Below, piece by piece: positions 39,353 through 47,909 of a DNA stretch of 64,000 nt. The notes beneath the pieces are model-generated. The model made no database searches. It was not told where the DNA came from and saw only the letters and a program-made list of their open reading frames with translations. Location of the stretch: contig JAIVJV010000014.1 of the NCBI GenBank assembly GCA_020199835.1, forward strand, positions 1 to 64,000, given 5' to 3'. Origin of the DNA: Acidobacteriota bacterium (GTDB lineage Bacteria > Acidobacteriota > Blastocatellia > Pyrinomonadales > Pyrinomonadaceae). Numbering within the stretch: the first letter of the stretch is position 1; each line of letters begins with the position of its first letter. Both the position numbers and the translations under genes were made by a program.

Positions 39353-41674
39353 ATGAAGTTTTTCATCACCTTATTTCTCGCGGTCCTGATTAGTGTTCCC
39401 ACTCCCGCTGCGATCCAGGCGCGCGACAGTTGGCGCAGTGTACGCACGAACAATCTTTTCGTTATCGGCAATGCCGAGCCTGAAAAGCTGCGGCAGGTGG
39501 CGGTGTGGCTGGAGTTTTTTCATAGCGCGTTTGCCCGGCTCGTGTCTCGCAACGTGCTCGATTCTTCCACGCCAACAACCGTGATCGTCTTTCGTGACGA
39601 TCCGTCGTTCACCCCGTTCAAGCCGTTGTACCAGGGCCGGCCCGCGAACGTCGCGGGCTACTTCCAACCCGGCGAGGACGTCAACTACATCGCCATGTCT
39701 CTCGATCCGCGCGAACGCGACCCGTTCAGCATCGCGTTTCACGAGTACGTGCACCTGCACCTGAGAGACAACGTGCCCGGTGTTCCGTTGTGGCTCAACG
39801 AAGGACTGGCGGAGTTTTACGGCTCGTTACAATTCTCCGGCGGCGAAGCGTTGTTGGGCGTGCCGCTGCCTTACTACATTCGGTTGCTGCGCTCGGAAGA
39901 GATGTTGCCGCTCACAACTCTCCTCGGCATCGACAGCCGCTCTCCGCACTACAACGAACAGGACAAGACAGGGATCTTCTACGGCCAGTCGTGGGCGCTG
40001 GTGCACTACCTAATGCTCGGCAGTGGCCCTTCAGGACAAGATCAGTTCAAACGTTTCCTCCAACAGGTCAGCCGCGGCGACGATCCGGTAAAAGCTTTGG
40101 AGAACTCGTTCGGCATGACTCTCGACGCGCTCGAGAAAGAGCTGAACGCGTATGTTCGTCGTGGCGACGTGCCGTCGCTGCGCATCGCGAACGCCGACGA
40201 CCCGCAAGCGTATGCATCGTACACGGCGATGCAGCGACAGGCGCTTTCCGAAGGTGAAGCGAATTATTACCTCGGAGACTTACTACGACACATCGGCCGC
40301 GACGAAGATGCTGAGCGTTACTTCAAACAAGCCATCGCGCTTGATCCGACTCTGACGCTCGCGCACGCAGCGCTGGGCCACGTCAGTCTTCGCCATAAGC
40401 GCTATGACGAAGCGAAGAAGCATTTTGAGCGATCGACGAAGTCACCGCAGCACTACCTGGTCCATTACAACTATGCGTGGGTGTTGAGCCGCGAAGCGGT
40501 GTCGTCAACGGGACGCATCAACGAAATCTCTCCGGAAAACGCCGCCGTGATGCGCGAACAACTGTTGCAGACGATCAAGCTGGCGCCGCAGTTTGCTGCT
40601 GCATATTACCTGCTGGCGCTGGTGGATCTCGTCAGGGACGAACGTCTCGACGAAGCGCGTGAGATGGCGGAGAAAGCGCACCGGCTGCAACCTAAACCAG
40701 CTTTTCCGGCGCTGCTGCTGGCGCAGATTCACCTGCGCCGCTCCGACACGGCAAACGCGCGTGCGCTGCTCGAACCACTCACGCGCGATTCGGATCGGGC
40801 GATTAAAGACGAAGCGCAATACTTGCTTGACTCGCTGAACAATCCAGCCGCGGCAGGTCGCAGCACTGCAACGTCGCGCGGTCCGGCGAAAGCGAGTGGC
40901 GCGCTCGCAGTTGTGGAGCCCGTTTCGACAAGCACCACGCGCACGCTCGGCGGCGATGCGAGTGGTGGAACCACGGCGATTAGAGACGGGCGGACGATTG
41001 AAAAAAGCGGTTCGCTTCTGAGTGTCGATGAACTGCTGGCTCGTTACGTCGAAGCGATGGGTGGAGAGAAAGCGATTCGGGCGGTGACGAGTCGCGTGAT
41101 GAAAGGGACGGTTGACGTTCCGGGAGTGAGTCGCGGCGGCAGCTTCGAATCGTACTTACAAGGTCCGAACAAAGCAATGAGCATGATCCAGGCCCATCCA
41201 TTCGGCACGATCAAGATCGGTTACAACGGTCGCAGTGCCTGGTCGCAAACGGCGCTGGGGGTGCGTCCGGTGAAGGTTCCGGCGGAGTTGGGCTCGATCC
41301 AACGCGACGCGGATCTGTATGCGGTGTTGCGGCTCAAGAATAATTACGTGAAAGTCACAGCGCCAGGCATGAGCGAGATCGGGTATCGACAGGTTTACGT
41401 GCTCGATCTGCAACCGGCGGCCGGTGCGGTGGAAAGAGTGTACCTTGACGCGAAGACGTATCTTCCCGTGCGCGTCAATACACATCGGAAAATTGGAAAC
41501 ACGTTAGAACCGGTGGAGATTTATCTTGACGAGTGGAAAGCGGTGGACGGGGTGCAGTATCCGTTTAGCTTCAGCCAGCGCTTTGCGAAACTGACGTTGA
41601 GCTTCACGGTAAAAGACATCACGCACAACGTTCCGCTCGACGCGAGTTTGTTCGAACCACCCCCAGTTAAGTAG
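39353..41674 (+). CDS. Exported TPR protein with peptidase MA-like zinc protease domain
   Basis: This 773-residue protein has a signal peptide (KFFITLFLAVLISVPTPA), then a gluzincin-like domain with HEYVH (130-134) and NEGLAEFYG (E150, E154), the zinc ligands of DUF1570/peptidase MA-like families. From about 300 there are TPRs (EGEANYYLGDLLRHIGRDED, ALDPTLTLAHAALGHVSLRH, LAPQFAAAYYLLALVDLVRD). A Ser/Thr-rich linker near 510 is followed by a last domain (about 560-770) resembling outer-membrane lipoprotein-sorting/TlpA-like proteins (MGGEKAIRAVTSRVMKGTVD, VERVYLDAKTYLPVRVNTHR). It is probably periplasmic or outer-membrane-bound. Acidobacteriota often have such fusions; the target is unknown. 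Confidence 0.8.
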   Translation: MKFFITLFLAVLISVPTPAAIQARDSWRSVRTNNLFVIGNAEPEKLRQVAVWLEFFHSAFARLVSRNVLDSSTPTTVIVFRDDPSFTPFKPLYQGRPANVAGYFQPGEDVNYIAMSLDPRERDPFSIAFHEYVHLHLRDNVPGVPLWLNEGLAEFYGSLQFSGGEALLGVPLPYYIRLLRSEEMLPLTTLLGIDSRSPHYNEQDKTGIFYGQSWALVHYLMLGSGPSGQDQFKRFLQQVSRGDDPVKALENSFGMTLDALEKELNAYVRRGDVPSLRIANADDPQAYASYTAMQRQALSEGEANYYLGDLLRHIGRDEDAERYFKQAIALDPTLTLAHAALGHVSLRHKRYDEAKKHFERSTKSPQHYLVHYNYAWVLSREAVSSTGRINEISPENAAVMREQLLQTIKLAPQFAAAYYLLALVDLVRDERLDEAREMAEKAHRLQPKPAFPALLLAQIHLRRSDTANARALLEPLTRDSDRAIKDEAQYLLDSLNNPAAAGRSTATSRGPAKASGALAVVEPVSTSTTRTLGGDASGGTTAIRDGRTIEKSGSLLSVDELLARYVEAMGGEKAIRAVTSRVMKGTVDVPGVSRGGSFESYLQGPNKAMSMIQAHPFGTIKIGYNGRSAWSQTALGVRPVKVPAELGSIQRDADLYAVLRLKNNYVKVTAPGMSEIGYRQVYVLDLQPAAGAVERVYLDAKTYLPVRVNTHRKIGNTLEPVEIYLDEWKAVDGVQYPFSFSQRFAKLTLSFTVKDITHNVPLDASLFEPPPVK

Positions 41675-41679
41675 TGCCA

Positions 41680-41766
41680 AACGCCAACGGCGTTCACTAA
41701 TTCCAGCCCAGGGTTGGAACAACCCTGGGGAAAAGAGACACGAAGGCGAACGCTGAAAGCGTTCGC
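41680..41766. repeat. Three hairpins between convergent genes, one with CCCAGGGTT core
   Basis: Three palindromes follow each other: AACGCC-AAC-GGCGTT (41680-41694), CCCAGGGTT-GGAAC-AACCCTGGG (41707-41729) and GCGAACGCT-GAA-AGCGTTCGC (41746-41766). All arms are perfect. They fill the gap between the end of the TPR peptidase gene (41674) and the end of dnaB (41773). The central one shares its core with the palindromes at 27237 and 33361. They probably stop transcription from both sides, and the first and third look like members of the same repeat family. Confidence 0.75.
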
Positions 41767-41772
41767 TAACGC

Positions 41773-43149
41773 CTACTCGCGATACAAACTGTCGAAGCGC
41801 ATGCTGGACGGGGTGAAGCGGAGGTCCACCGTGCCGGTTGGACCATTGCGCTGCTTAGCGATGATGATCTCGGCGATATTCTTCTGATCCTCCGGCAGCG
41901 CGTCACGCTCTTCGGGCGTCTTGTACTGCTCCTCGCGAAAAATAAACGCCACCACATCCGCGTCCTGTTCCAACGCGCCCGACTCGCGCAAATCCGCCAG
42001 TTGCGGACGATGGTCCGAACGCGACTCCGGCGCGCGCGAAAGCTGCGACAACGCCACGAGCGGAACATTCAACTCCTTCGCCAACCCTTTCAACTCGCGC
42101 GAGATCTGCGACACTTCCTGCTGCCGCGACTCGGTTCGTTTCGACGATCCCGACATCAACTGCAAGTAATCGACGATGATCAGATCGAGCTTCTTCTGTT
42201 CGGCCGCGAGCCTCCGCGCCTTTGCACGCATCTCCAGCACACTCAACCCGGGCGTGTCGTCGAGATAGATCTTCGTATCCGCGAGAATCCCAAGTGACTT
42301 CGCGATCTGCGCCCACTCGAGCCGCGACAAAAATCCGTTGCGAAAACGCTGCGCGTCTATGTTGCCCTGCGAACAGAGCATGCGCATCACCAGCGACTCT
42401 TTCGACATTTCCAGCGAGAACACACCAACGACTGCGCCCGCGTGAATCGCTGCATTCTCCGCGAGCATCAACGCAAAACTCGTCTTTCCCATCGACGGCC
42501 GCGCCGCGAGAATGATCAAATCTGCGTTCTGCAAACCGGAAGTCATCTTGTCGAGATCTGGAAAACCCGTCGTCAGTCCTGTCAAGACCGCCGCACGGCC
42601 TTCCATCTCCTGCACTTTTTCCAGCAGCTGTTCCGCGATCGGCCGCACGTGCATGAAGCCCTGGCGAATGCGTTCGTCGGCGAGTTGAAAGATCGCGTGC
42701 TCGGCGTGGTCGAGAATGATCTCCGGCTCGTCTTCTTCCGCGAGAGCTTCCTGCGTGATCTTGTTCGCGCTCTTGATGAGCTGCCGCAACATCGACTTCC
42801 CACGCACCACTTTCGCGTAGTGCAGGATGTTGGTCGAATGCGGTAGACCATAAGTGAGGTTGGTGATGAAACTGATCCCGCCGACCGATTCGAGCGCGTT
42901 CTCTTTCTTCAGTTCTTCACCGATCAGAATCGGATTGATCTCGGCGCCGCGTTCGAAAAGCGCAATCATTCCGATGAAGATGCGGCGATGTGACGGAACG
43001 TAGAAGTCTTCGGGCCGAAGCTGTTCGATGGCCTGACTGATCAAGCCGTTATCAAGCAGAACAGCGCCGAGAATCGCGCGCTCCGCTTCCGAACTGTTTG
43101 GCAGCGCGCGCTCGAACGCTTGGTTACGAACTATGTCAGGAGCAGCCAT
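41773..43149 (-). CDS. dnaB: Replicative DNA helicase DnaB
   Basis: The start ATG 43149 (AAPDIVRNQAFERALPNSSEA) gives 458 residues, the usual size. The N-terminal domain (AERAILGAVLLDN) is followed by a linker and a RecA-like helicase core with Walker A AARPSMGKTSFALM, IDAQRFRNGFLS, DYLQLMSG (Walker B), LSQLSRAPESRSDHRPQLADLRESGALEQDAD and the C-terminal RNGPTGTVDLRF. It unwinds DNA at the replication fork. It lies after rplI, separated by a strong terminator, so it probably has its own promoter. Confidence 0.97.
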   Translation of the reverse strand: MAAPDIVRNQAFERALPNSSEAERAILGAVLLDNGLISQAIEQLRPEDFYVPSHRRIFIGMIALFERGAEINPILIGEELKKENALESVGGISFITNLTYGLPHSTNILHYAKVVRGKSMLRQLIKSANKITQEALAEEDEPEIILDHAEHAIFQLADERIRQGFMHVRPIAEQLLEKVQEMEGRAAVLTGLTTGFPDLDKMTSGLQNADLIILAARPSMGKTSFALMLAENAAIHAGAVVGVFSLEMSKESLVMRMLCSQGNIDAQRFRNGFLSRLEWAQIAKSLGILADTKIYLDDTPGLSVLEMRAKARRLAAEQKKLDLIIVDYLQLMSGSSKRTESRQQEVSQISRELKGLAKELNVPLVALSQLSRAPESRSDHRPQLADLRESGALEQDADVVAFIFREEQYKTPEERDALPEDQKNIAEIIIAKQRNGPTGTVDLRFTPSSMRFDSLYRE

Positions 43150-43185
43150 TAAGAGATTATGGAGTAACGATTTTCGTTTGCGGAC

Positions 43186-43221
43186 AGAAAAGCGCCGTAG
43201 GCTAGAAACCACCTACGGCGC
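43186..43221 (-). terminator. Rho-independent terminator between rplI and dnaB
   Basis: Minus-strand RNA has GCGCCGTAGG and CCTACGGCGC, ten perfect pairs with a 10-base loop, followed by TTTTCT. This is the clearest intrinsic terminator in the window. It should end the rpsF-rpsR-rplI transcript, and dnaB starts 37 bases further on. Confidence 0.85.
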
Positions 43222-43256
43222 CAGACTATACAACAGCCTCGGTGTTTTACGTATTT

Positions 43257-43799
43257 TTACTCCGAGGCAGTCTCTTCTTCGTTAGCGGCAGCTTGCCTTG
43301 CGAGCTCAGCTTCCTGCTCAGGTGACAAGTGACCGACGATCACTTCACCCTCCGGCACAACCTTCACTTGCAAATCGATCGTCACCTCGCGATGTAAACG
43401 CACCGGAACAGCATACTCACCCAAACGCTTCAACGGCTCGCGCAAGTGGATCCGATGCCGGTCGATCTCGTAACCACGTTCCTTCAATGCCTCCGCCAGG
43501 TCCATCGACGTGACCGAACCATACAAGGCACCCTGCTCGCCGGCTTTCCGTTTGAACTCGAGCACGAGCGAACCCATCTGCTGCGACTGCGATTCAGCGG
43601 TCGCGCGCTCTTTCGCTTCCTTTTTCAACAGCGCTTCGCGTTCCTGTTCAATGCCCTTGACGTTGCCCGTAGTCGCCTCAACCGCCAGCTTGCGCGGCAA
43701 GAGATAGTTGCGGGCGTAACCAGCCCTGACTCGCACGATCTCGCCGCGCGCGCCGAGATCGTCAACATCCTCACGTAATAGAACTTTCGTGTGTCCCAT
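43257..43799 (-). CDS. rplI: 50S ribosomal protein L9
   Basis: The N-terminal domain GHTKVLLREDVDDLGARGEI, VRVRAGYARNYLLPRKLA matches L9, followed by the long helix and the C-terminal domain (ALKERGYEIDRHRIHLREPL KRLGEY, here split). The protein is 180 residues, about 30 more than E. coli L9, because of an acidic tail (VIVGHLSPEQEAELARQAAA then NEEETASE). It binds 23S rRNA near the L1 stalk. A strong AAGGAG precedes the ATG. It is the third gene of the rpsF-rpsR-rplI unit. Confidence 0.96.
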   Translation of the reverse strand: MGHTKVLLREDVDDLGARGEIVRVRAGYARNYLLPRKLAVEATTGNVKGIEQEREALLKKEAKERATAESQSQQMGSLVLEFKRKAGEQGALYGSVTSMDLAEALKERGYEIDRHRIHLREPLKRLGEYAVPVRLHREVTIDLQVKVVPEGEVIVGHLSPEQEAELARQAAANEEETASE

Positions 43800-43811
43800 C
43801 TTGCTTCTCCT

Positions 43812-44129
<318 letters not shown>

Positions 44130-44159
44130 AGTTATCCTCTTAATCGTAAGTCGAAAATC

Positions 44160-44576
44160 TTACTCGCCGGCAGGTTCCGAAAACTCCATGTCGCGACCAC
44201 CACGACGCCCGTGTCCGGTAGGCGCCGGACGCTTCGCAGCCTTGCGCGCGCGACGATCTTTCAGCTTGTCAGCACGGCGACGATCTTCATCAACGCGAAC
44301 CGTCAGATAACGCAACACGCGATCGTTTACGCGCATGCGGCGTTCGAGCTCGGCGATCTCGCGGCCGGAACCTTCGATCTCCAGCAACACAAACGTGCCG
44401 TCCTTGTGGTGCAGGATCTCATAAGCCAACTTGTGCTTGCCCATGACTTCCGACTTCGTTATCGTGCCGCCCTGGTCCGTCACGATCTGCGTGAAACCCT
44501 CGGTCAGTTTCGACACTTCGTCGTCGGCCGTCGGGTCAACAATGAAGACCACTTCATACTGTCTCTTGTTATTCAC
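44160..44576 (-). CDS. rpsF: 30S ribosomal protein S6
   Basis: The 138-residue protein begins at GTG 44576, six bases after GGAGG. NNKRQYEVVFIVDPTADDEV, then LTEGFTQIVTDQGGTITKSE, LAYEILHHKDGTFVLLEIEG and RRMRVNDRVLRYLTVRVDED show the S6 fold. The C-terminal part has a basic tail (DKLKDRRARKAAKRP). It binds S18 on the small subunit platform. It is the first gene of the S6-S18-L9 unit, 13 bp past pth. Confidence 0.97.
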   Translation of the reverse strand: MNNKRQYEVVFIVDPTADDEVSKLTEGFTQIVTDQGGTITKSEVMGKHKLAYEILHHKDGTFVLLEIEGSGREIAELERRMRVNDRVLRYLTVRVDEDRRRADKLKDRRARKAAKRPAPTGHGRRGGRDMEFSEPAGE

Positions 44577-44588
44577 AAAATTCCTCCG

Positions 44589-45149
44589 TCAGTTGAACTG
44601 CTGCATCGCTTTCAAAGCGCCGTCCCTGATAATCACTCGCAATGCGCTTGCGCCCGTTTCGAGAACCTCTTCAACCATGGGCCACTCGCTGCGCGCAAAC
44701 GCATCGAGCACAAACCTTTTCGCATCAGCAATCGGATGTTCGGGTTGAATCCCGATTCGCACACGGACGAACTCATCAGTGCCGATATCCGCGATAATTG
44801 ATTTCAAACCATTATGGCCACCGGCCGAACCGCGTTCGCGAATGCGAATCTTGCCGAGCGGCAGCGCCAGATCGTCGGAAATCACTACCAACTGTTTTAC
44901 TGGCTGATCCGTTTCGATCTTGCGCAACAGACAGGAAACCGCTCCGCCGCTCAAGTTCATGAACGTTTGTGGTTTGGCGAGCTTCGTCTTCACACCTTCG
45001 ACTTCGCCCTGGCCCACGAGCGAGTTGCACTCGCGGCGCTTCACCACGATCCGTTCATCGTTCGCCAGTTTGTCAATCAACATGAACCCGAGGTTATGAC
45101 GCGTGGAAGCGTAGTCGGAGCCGGGATTGCCAAGACCCACTATAAGCAT
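44589..45149 (-). CDS. pth: Peptidyl-tRNA hydrolase
   Basis: The 186-residue enzyme has IVGLGNPGSDYASTRHNLGF (catalytic His about 20), LAKPQTFMNLSGGAVSCLLR, ISDDLALPLGKIRIRERGSA, GGHNGLKSIIADIGTDEFVR and RIGIQPEHP: all classic Pth motifs. It recycles peptidyl-tRNAs. It is downstream of rplY in the conserved rplY-pth pair, separated by a hairpin-rich 87-bp spacer. Confidence 0.97.
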   Translation of the reverse strand: MLIVGLGNPGSDYASTRHNLGFMLIDKLANDERIVVKRRECNSLVGQGEVEGVKTKLAKPQTFMNLSGGAVSCLLRKIETDQPVKQLVVISDDLALPLGKIRIRERGSAGGHNGLKSIIADIGTDEFVRVRIGIQPEHPIADAKRFVLDAFARSEWPMVEEVLETGASALRVIIRDGALKAMQQFN

Positions 45150-45231
45150 TGCCGATTGCCAAGTGCCGACTGCCGATTTGTCCTGCCAAGCTCAGCGCGC
45201 AAATTGGCAATTGGCAATCGCAAATCGACAA
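45150..45231. repeat. Imperfect long hairpin between rplY and pth
   Basis: The spacer carries a diverged inverted repeat: roughly 45150-45180 and 45200-45231 pair, including a perfect GATTGCCAA (45154-45162) with TTGGCAATC (45211-45219). The unit GATTGCCAAG also occurs at 45125 in pth. An RNA stem in the rplY-pth transcript could affect processing or translation of pth. No gene is seen here. Confidence 0.45.
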
Positions 45232-45236
45232 TGTCT

Positions 45237-45908
45237 TTACTCGCCTTCTCCGCCTTCCTCGTCTTTCTTGCCCTTGCCGATAACTTCCGGTTCGGCGGGT
45301 TCTTCGCCCTCCGCCGGAGTTGTAGCAGCGAGCTCTTCTTCCTTCACAATGCCGACCGTTGCGATCACCTGTTCGGCGTCAGTCAGGATCTCGACGCCTT
45401 CAGCCACTGGAATGTCAGAAGCGTGAAGCACGTCGTGGACGTCGAGGTTAGAAACGTCAAGCTCGAGCGCGTCGGGAATGTCACGTGGCTCGCACCTGAT
45501 CTCAATCTCGCGGATGATCTGCTCCAGCACGCCCTGCTTCTCTCTAACTCCGATGGGTTCGCCGACCAGGTGCAACGGCACAGTCACTTCAATCTTCTGG
45601 CCCTTCACCAGGCGTGCGAGATCAGCATGAATCAGACGACCCTTGATTGGATCGACCTGACGATCGTGAAACATCACCTCACTCGCGCCCATGCCGTCGA
45701 CCTCAACGGTGAAGATCGTGTTTCGCCCGGATTCCGAACGGAGGATTGCGGCCAGGTCGCGTGCCGGCGCCACTGCCGCTACGGTCTCGCCGCCACCGCC
45801 GTAGACAGTGATCGGAACCATTCCGTCGCGCCTTGCGCGACGCGCATCATTTTTGCCACGACCCAGGCGCAGCTTTGCTTGCACCTTGTACTCTTTTTTC
45901 TCCGCCAT
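45237..45908 (-). CDS. rplY: 50S ribosomal protein L25/general stress protein Ctc
   Basis: The N-terminal half (YKVQAKLRLGRGKNDARRAR, then GMVPITVYGGGGETVAAVAP) matches the L25 fold that binds 5S rRNA; the C-terminal TL5-like domain (LVGEPIGVREKQGVLEQII, IPDALELDVSNLDVHDVLHA) makes it a Ctc type, 223 residues. The acidic tail is EEPAEPEVIGKGKKDEEGG. It lies between prs and pth, the usual order. Confidence 0.95.
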   Translation of the reverse strand: MAEKKEYKVQAKLRLGRGKNDARRARRDGMVPITVYGGGGETVAAVAPARDLAAILRSESGRNTIFTVEVDGMGASEVMFHDRQVDPIKGRLIHADLARLVKGQKIEVTVPLHLVGEPIGVREKQGVLEQIIREIEIRCEPRDIPDALELDVSNLDVHDVLHASDIPVAEGVEILTDAEQVIATVGIVKEEELAATTPAEGEEPAEPEVIGKGKKDEEGGEGE

Positions 45909-45997
45909 GATTTCTCCTTACAAACTTTCAGCGACCCGTGGGCCAGCCACAGGGTCGCTGATGGTCTTCTATAAGCCACCAGTGTTTGCCCTTCGCT

Positions 45998-46945
45998 TTA
46001 TACGAAGAGCGAAGAGACTGAAGTCTCCTCGTGGATCGACTTGATCGCTTTCGCCAGAAGCGGCGCTATACTCAATACCTTGATCTTATCAAGCTCACAC
46101 GCGTGATCGCGCAACGGTATCGTGTTCGTCACGATGATCTTTTCAATATCCGATTCCGCCAGTAGCTTAACCGCGTGACCGGAAAAGACCGGATGCGTGA
46201 AACACGCATGAATTCTTTCGGCGCCCGCGTCTTTCAACGCGCGCGCGACTTTCGTGAGCGACCCACCCGTGTCGCACATGTCGTCAACAATCAAACAACT
46301 GCGGCCGCGAACGTCACCGACGACGTTCATGACTTCGGCTACGTTCGCCTTCTCGCGACGCTTGTCGCAAAGCGCGAGTTCCGCATCGAGTCGCTTTGCA
46401 TAAGCGCGGGCGCGCTCGGCTCCACCGGTGTCAGGCGCAACGACCGTCAGGTTTGGCAACGGGTGCTCCTGATAATAACCGATAAAGGCCGGAGCTGCAT
46501 AAAGGTGGTCCACCGGTATGTCAAAGAAGCCCTGGATCTGCGCGGCGTGCAAGTCCATCGTTAACAAACGATCGGCGCCGGCAATCGTGATCAGGTTCGC
46601 GACGAGCTTTGCGGAAATCGGCACGCGCGGACGATCTTTTTTGTCCGAACGTCCATAACCGTAATACGGAATCACCGCAGTGATGCGCTCGGCTGAAGAA
46701 CGTCGAAACGCATCGAGCATCACCAGCAGCTCCATCAGGTGCGCATCGGTCGGCGGGCTCGTGGGCTGCACGATAAAAACGTCACCGCCGCGAACGTTTT
46801 CGTCAATCTGAAAGTTAAACTCACCATCAGAAAAACGTTCGGGGTACGCTTTGCCCATGTCACAACTTAGTTGGCGACAGATTTCGTGCGCCAACGTGGG
46901 ATTCGCATTTCCGGAGAAGATTTTAATGCCGCCGGTTGTGCTCAT
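45998..46945 (-). CDS. prs: Ribose-phosphate pyrophosphokinase
   Basis: The 315-residue enzyme has FSDGEFNFQIDENVRGGDVF, YYGYGRSDKKDRPRVPISAK, LLTMDLHAAQIQGFFDIPVD, VAPDTGGAERARAYAKRLDA and the PRPP loop VDDMCDTGGSLTKVARAL. It makes PRPP from ribose 5-phosphate and ATP for nucleotide, His and Trp synthesis. It is the first protein gene after tRNA-Gln on this strand; rplY follows. Confidence 0.98.
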   Translation of the reverse strand: MSTTGGIKIFSGNANPTLAHEICRQLSCDMGKAYPERFSDGEFNFQIDENVRGGDVFIVQPTSPPTDAHLMELLVMLDAFRRSSAERITAVIPYYGYGRSDKKDRPRVPISAKLVANLITIAGADRLLTMDLHAAQIQGFFDIPVDHLYAAPAFIGYYQEHPLPNLTVVAPDTGGAERARAYAKRLDAELALCDKRREKANVAEVMNVVGDVRGRSCLIVDDMCDTGGSLTKVARALKDAGAERIHACFTHPVFSGHAVKLLAESDIEKIIVTNTIPLRDHACELDKIKVLSIAPLLAKAIKSIHEETSVSSLFV

Positions 46946-46961
46946 AGCTTTGTTGTAGATT

Positions 46962-47036
46962 TGGCTGGGGCGGGTGGATTCGAACCAACGAATGCCGGTT
47001 CCAAAGACCGGTGCCTTACCACTTGGCTACGCCCCA
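46962..47036 (-). tRNA. tRNA-Gln (anticodon TTG)
   Basis: The minus strand reads TGGGGCGTAGCCAAGTGGTA, AGGCACCGGTCTTTGGAACC, GGCATTCGTTGGTTCGAATC, CACCCGCCCCAGCCA. The acceptor arms (TGGGGCG with CGCCCCA), D-loop, anticodon stem CCGGT/ACCGG around CTTTGGA and the TTCGAAT T-loop all pair; CCA is encoded. Anticodon TTG decodes CAA/CAG as glutamine. The 5' end overlaps the ispE stop by ten bases, so the tRNA is cut from a common transcript with ispE. Confidence 0.97.
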
Positions 47037-47908
47037 GTACTGATTGCCTGGCAATACTCGCCGCGTGAAAGAGTGTGGCAGGCGAAAACTCGCCAACCTG
47101 TTTCACACCTGAGATTGCGGAGAGCCTGATCTCGTGCCGCTTCGTCAGTAAAGATACCAAACACACTCGAACCGCTTCCAGCCAACAACGCGTTTCGCGC
47201 ACCCGCTTCAAGCAGCGCGAGTTTCGCGCGCCTGATCTCAGGTTCTATCTCAAAGATCACTCCTTCAAAGTCATTGTGCAGAGGCCACGGGCTGTTATCA
47301 CCGGAAAATGGCTCCGTGAAGGAACTTGCAAGAATAGAGAGCGGGTCAAAAGTTGTCAAGGAACGAGCATTGAGCGCTTCGTACGCGTTTGCAGTTGAAA
47401 CGGAAGCGTTCGGAGTAACCACGATCAGGTACTGTCTCGGCAAGTCGGACAGGACCGCGACCTCTGTTCCAGTACCGGCGGCCTGTGCAGTTCCACCCTC
47501 AAAAAAGAAAGGCACATCGGCACCCAACCCGCTTCCAATCTCCCTGAGATCCGCAACGCCGAGCCCCAACCGCCACAACGCATTCAACGCCAGCAGCGTG
47601 ATCGCAGCATTCGACGATCCCCCACCGAGACCGCCTTTAGCAGGGATCTTTTTCAGCAGCTTGATATCGGCGCCCTGTGTATTTGATAACGCGCGTGCGG
47701 CTCGTACGATGAGATTGGAGTCGTCAACAGGTATCTCTGGATCGTCACACGACAACGAGATCTCGTTATCATCTCGAAGATGAAAAACCAGCTCATCACA
47801 CAGAGAAATACTCTGCAGCACGGTCGCAACCTCGTGATATCCATCCGGCCGCTTTCCGAGTATCCGCAGAGTCCAGTTGATCTTGGCGAAGGAAGGAAGC
47901 TTCAGCAA
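47027..47908 (-). CDS. ispE: 4-diphosphocytidyl-2-C-methyl-D-erythritol kinase
   Basis: The 293-residue GHMP kinase has the N-terminal PSFAKINWTLRILGKRPDGY HEV (split here) and the ATP-binding loop PAKGGLGGGSSNAAITLLAL, with AGSGSSVFGIF in the C-terminal half. It phosphorylates CDP-ME in the MEP isoprenoid pathway. It starts at TTG 47908, one base after the stop of the CAP gene. The stop TAG (47027-47029) lies inside the tRNA-Gln sequence. Confidence 0.95.
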   Translation of the reverse strand: MLKLPSFAKINWTLRILGKRPDGYHEVATVLQSISLCDELVFHLRDDNEISLSCDDPEIPVDDSNLIVRAARALSNTQGADIKLLKKIPAKGGLGGGSSNAAITLLALNALWRLGLGVADLREIGSGLGADVPFFFEGGTAQAAGTGTEVAVLSDLPRQYLIVVTPNASVSTANAYEALNARSLTTFDPLSILASSFTEPFSGDNSPWPLHNDFEGVIFEIEPEIRRAKLALLEAGARNALLAGSGSSVFGIFTDEAARDQALRNLRCETGWRVFACHTLSRGEYCQAISTGA

Positions 47909-47909
47909 A

